DNA of 64,000 nucleotides, taken from assembly GCF_964019505.1 (NCBI RefSeq), contig NZ_OZ026449.1:758088-822087 (forward strand), in the 5' to 3' direction. The notes beneath the pieces were generated by a model, which did not search any database, was not told the origin of the DNA, and was given only the letters and a program-made list of their open reading frames with translations. A program made the translations under genes and the position numbers. Positions 62,020-64,000 of the stretch are shown one piece after another. The stretch's first letter is position 1; each line of letters opens with the position of its first letter. This DNA comes from TIUS-1 sp964019505 (GTDB lineage: Bacteria; Bacillota_I; Bacilli_A; Mycoplasmatales; Mycoplasmataceae).

Positions 62020-63260
62020 TAATTATGTTCGGCTGCTTCTTTTTGAAGTTTGGCGATTTTTTTATTACGTTTTCTATCATTGATTGATTTGGCGTTTTCT
62101 CTATAAATAAAGAAACCTACTGTTTGACACACTTGGAACAATGAAGAGAAAATTCAATAGATCGCCACCCCGGCGGCAATACTATTAATAATGAAGAAGA
62201 ACATTACAATGAATACTATTTGGAATATTAATTGCTTTTTCTTTGCTTTTTTTTGTTCTGGTGTATAAGATTTTGGATTCTTAGATAAGAATTTTTCTAA
62301 GAACTGCGGTAGGAACATTGTTGTGATTTGCAACAATAGATATACAACAACTATCGGTAGGTATTGGAAGTTACCTGCAGTCATTTCTGAAAATGGTGTT
62401 GCTACAAATGATACAGTTCCAACATAACCAACTTTAAACGCATGAGACGCCCTAATTGTGGCCAACATCGCAATTAAGAATGGCATTGAAACTAACATTG
62501 AAACAATTAGCGACATCTGATTAACTCCCTCTTTTTTATAGAGTTCAGATATTTCTTTTTGTTTTCTCATCTTAGCTTCTGTACTTGTTTGACCTTTGTA
62601 TTTTTCATTTACTGCAGCTGACTTAGCTGACAGTTCGTTCATCTTACCTTGATTCATTTGACCTTTAAAACTAAATGCCAATGTTAACCCTCTAACCGAT
62701 ATAGCGGCAAACACTATCGCGAAGAAGGCGGCTATACCATATGATGAATCTTCATAGTTCATAAGTCCTTGCATTGGACCTTCACTATACGTTGCTGAGA
62801 ATAATGAAATTATTCAAACTAGTATAGCTGACATCGGATAAACGAAGAAACCATAGAATGGAGAGAAACCAGTATTAGTAAAGGCTTCACCTCAATTACT
62901 TACGAGGTTTAATGAATATGTATATGCTTTTCCATTAACGAAAGTAAACCAGTGATTTTTAAATGCGTATTCAGAATCAAATACAATTTCAAATCCCACA
63001 CCAGATGAGAATACTTTATTACCGAAACTATCAGATACTTGTGAAACAACGTAATCTGGTTGCATCATTTGAACACAACCTCATAACGCAGAAAAAATTA
63101 GAAATAAAAAAAGAACAATTTTGGTAATTTTTCAAATACGTTTAAAAGGAATTCTTTTAAATCAATTAGGTTTGCTCCCATCGGGATTTACATTACCATT
63201 ATTGTTTCCGTCTTTACCACTGTTGAAATACTTATTGTAATCTGGTTTGTGTTTATACAT
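62019..63260 (-). CDS. yidC: Membrane protein insertase YidC/OxaA
   Basis: A 413-aa insertase. A 35-residue Asn/Gly/Lys-rich cytosolic start, a helix (residues about 46-65; LFLFLIFSALWGCVQ), an outer domain, and then the conserved core: AIVFAAISVRGLTLAFSFKGQ with the functional Arg in helix 1, a cytosolic hairpin (KMRKQKEISELYKKEGVNQM), three more helices and a basic C-terminal tail for ribosome contact. It inserts membrane proteins with or without SecYEG. Cys61 is not in a good lipobox, so an uncleaved start is likely. Confidence 0.94.
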
Positions 63261-63264
63261 ATAA

Positions 63265-63597
63265 TTACTTCCTTAATCTGTCGGCCAATTTTTTAAAGCT
63301 TTCTGTATTTTCAATAAATGTTTTATTTTCATATTCTTTACGAACCATGACAATAACATCTACAGAATGGTTTTCACTTATTTTGATATACTCTCAAATT
63401 ATTGATCTTACTTGTCTTTTTATTTTATTTCTTTCTCAGGCTTTTCAGTTCTTTTTGGAAACTGAAACTCCATATCTAAATTTGTCGTCTTCATTCTTAA
63501 TTGAATAAAGGACGAAGGATTGGTTTTTTAAAAAATTCTTTTTATTTATTATTTTTTCAAACTCATAGTTCTTTTTAATAATTCTTGAATTTTTCAT
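63265..63597 (-). CDS. rnpA: Ribonuclease P protein component
   Basis: A 110-aa basic protein, the protein subunit of RNase P that matures tRNA 5' ends. Short YEFEKIINKKNFLKNQSFVLY start and the signature YGVSVSKKNWKAWERNKIKRQVRSI with the conserved RNxxKR-like motif. It lies 3 nt after rpmH and 4 nt before yidC. Normal length. Confidence 0.95.
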
Positions 63598-63600
63598 TTA

Positions 63601-63735
63601 CTAAGCTGATAATCTAGCTCTTCCTTTTTGTCTTCTAGCTTTTAAAACTTTACGTCCACCTTTAGTTGCCATTCTGGCTCTGAACCCGTGAGTTCTAGCG
63701 TGTTTAATTTTACTTGGTTGTCATGTTCTTTTCAT
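63601..63735 (-). CDS. rpmH: Ribosomal protein bL34
   Basis: A 44-aa very basic protein: MKRTWQPSKIKHARTHGF, RARMATKGGRKVLKARR, KGRARLSA. This is a full-length bL34. Too short to be found by simple length cut-offs and split by a TGA (Trp5). SD GAGG precedes ATG 63735. It is the first gene left of the origin, as in most Firmicutes and mollicutes. Confidence 0.97.
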
Positions 63736-63827
63736 TTTTTTACCTCATATATTTTATAAATATTTATAACATAAATTATTATATATTAATTGCACACATT
63801 ATTAGGTGTTTTTTTGTTTGTGTGTTT

Positions 63828-63859
63828 TTGGTGTGTAAGTTAACATTTGGTGTGTAAGT
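63828..63859. repeat. Tandem 13-bp repeat in the origin region
   Basis: TTGGTGTGTAAGT occurs at 63828-63840 and 63847-63859, 19 bp apart start to start. On the other strand each includes TTACACACC, two mismatches from the DnaA box TTATNCACA. Confidence 0.8.
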
Positions 63860-63971
63860 GCGTAACTTTTAAAAATTCCTTTTTTATTGAAATATAAAAA
63901 TATTTAACTAAACATTTTTATATTAAAAGTATCAATAAAAAAAATAACACACTATCACAGAAAAATGCTCT

Positions 63972-63977
63972 TATAAT
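63972..63977 (+). promoter_or_regulatory. Predicted dnaA promoter -10
   Basis: TATAAT with a purine-rich AAAAGGA ribosome site 14 nt downstream at the window edge. The gene it serves starts beyond 64000. Confidence 0.6.
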
Positions 63978-64000
63978 TTACATAGAAAAGGACAAGTTTA

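Larger units (their letters stand above)
63736..64000. other. oriC: Putative chromosomal origin region (rpmH-dnaA interval)
   Basis: 265 bp of AT-rich DNA with no gene. It holds a minus-strand promoter for rpmH (TATAAT-like near 63780) and, at 63972-63977, a plus-strand TATAAT followed by AAAGGA at the right edge, as expected for dnaA. Degenerate DnaA-box-like sequences: TTGCACACA (63790-63798) and two tandem copies of a 13-bp repeat. No perfect TTATCCACA was seen. The dnaA coding region itself lies outside. Confidence 0.7.

Noticed and set aside
63736..64000. Perfect DnaA boxes in the origin region
   Set aside because: I looked for TTATCCACA and its complement and found only versions with two mismatches.

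Overview
The window is about 64 kb of AT-rich DNA from a wall-less mollicute, most likely a Spiroplasma. Nearly every long gene carries in-frame TGA codons at conserved tryptophan positions (genetic code 4), so genes that look broken under the standard code are intact. There is a release factor 1 gene, consistent with UGA as a sense codon. Lipoproteins have Spiroplasma/Mycoplasma-type signal peptides, and there are three mreB genes in a row; multiple mreB copies in a wall-less bacterium point to Spiroplasma. The species is not determined. No tRNA, rRNA, CRISPR array or complete insertion sequence was seen.

Layout. 1-8.1 kb: a partial reading frame, tRNA methyltransferase trmFO, a DUF3137-like membrane protein and a lipoprotein sharing repeated terminators, then a PhnDCE-like ABC importer (p37/p29/p69 type). 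8.2-18 kb: HAD phosphatase, a membrane protein with an acidic proline-rich repeat domain, a translation/nucleotide run (tsaC, prmC, prfA, tdk, nrnA) and a 611-aa protein that looks like an ABC ATPase with all catalytic motifs lost. 18.1-26.5 kb: rpmE with a Lys/Ala tail, a 1,423-aa FtsX-type permease, fructose-bisphosphate aldolase and a purine permease behind a structured leader. 26.5-33.2 kb: rpoE, an HD phosphohydrolase, gltX, ychF, parB-parA, rsmG. 33.2-40.8 kb: a flavoprotein, a BMP-family nucleoside ABC importer, and a divergent azoreductase/HxlR pair. 40.8-48 kb: mnmG, three tandem divergent GNAT-like paralogues, metG, an HPRT-like protein lacking key acidic residues, pth, prs. 48-55.4 kb: ABC-F ATPase, aldo-keto reductase, HAD phosphatase, rsmA, a GDSL lipoprotein, a membrane protein, RNase M5. 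55.4-58.9 kb: mreB x3. 59-64 kb: membrane protein, tatD, mnmE, yidC, rnpA, rpmH, then the AT-rich origin region. The last bases look like the promoter and ribosome binding site of dnaA, which should start just beyond the window.

Genes lie mostly on the minus strand (leading strand away from the origin at the right end), with short plus-strand units at rpmE, the flavoprotein, hxlR, abcF/aldo-keto reductase and mreB. Operons are tight: four junctions use the coupled stop/start TAATG. Most transcription units end in clear intrinsic terminators, several of which contain the stop codon. Functionally the window combines origin-proximal housekeeping (tRNA modification, ribosome maturation, membrane insertion, chromosome partition), uptake of purines and probably thiamine or a related ligand, and cell-shape genes. 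Most of the unusual material is in proteins of known fold that have lost catalytic residues and in leader or intergenic structures.
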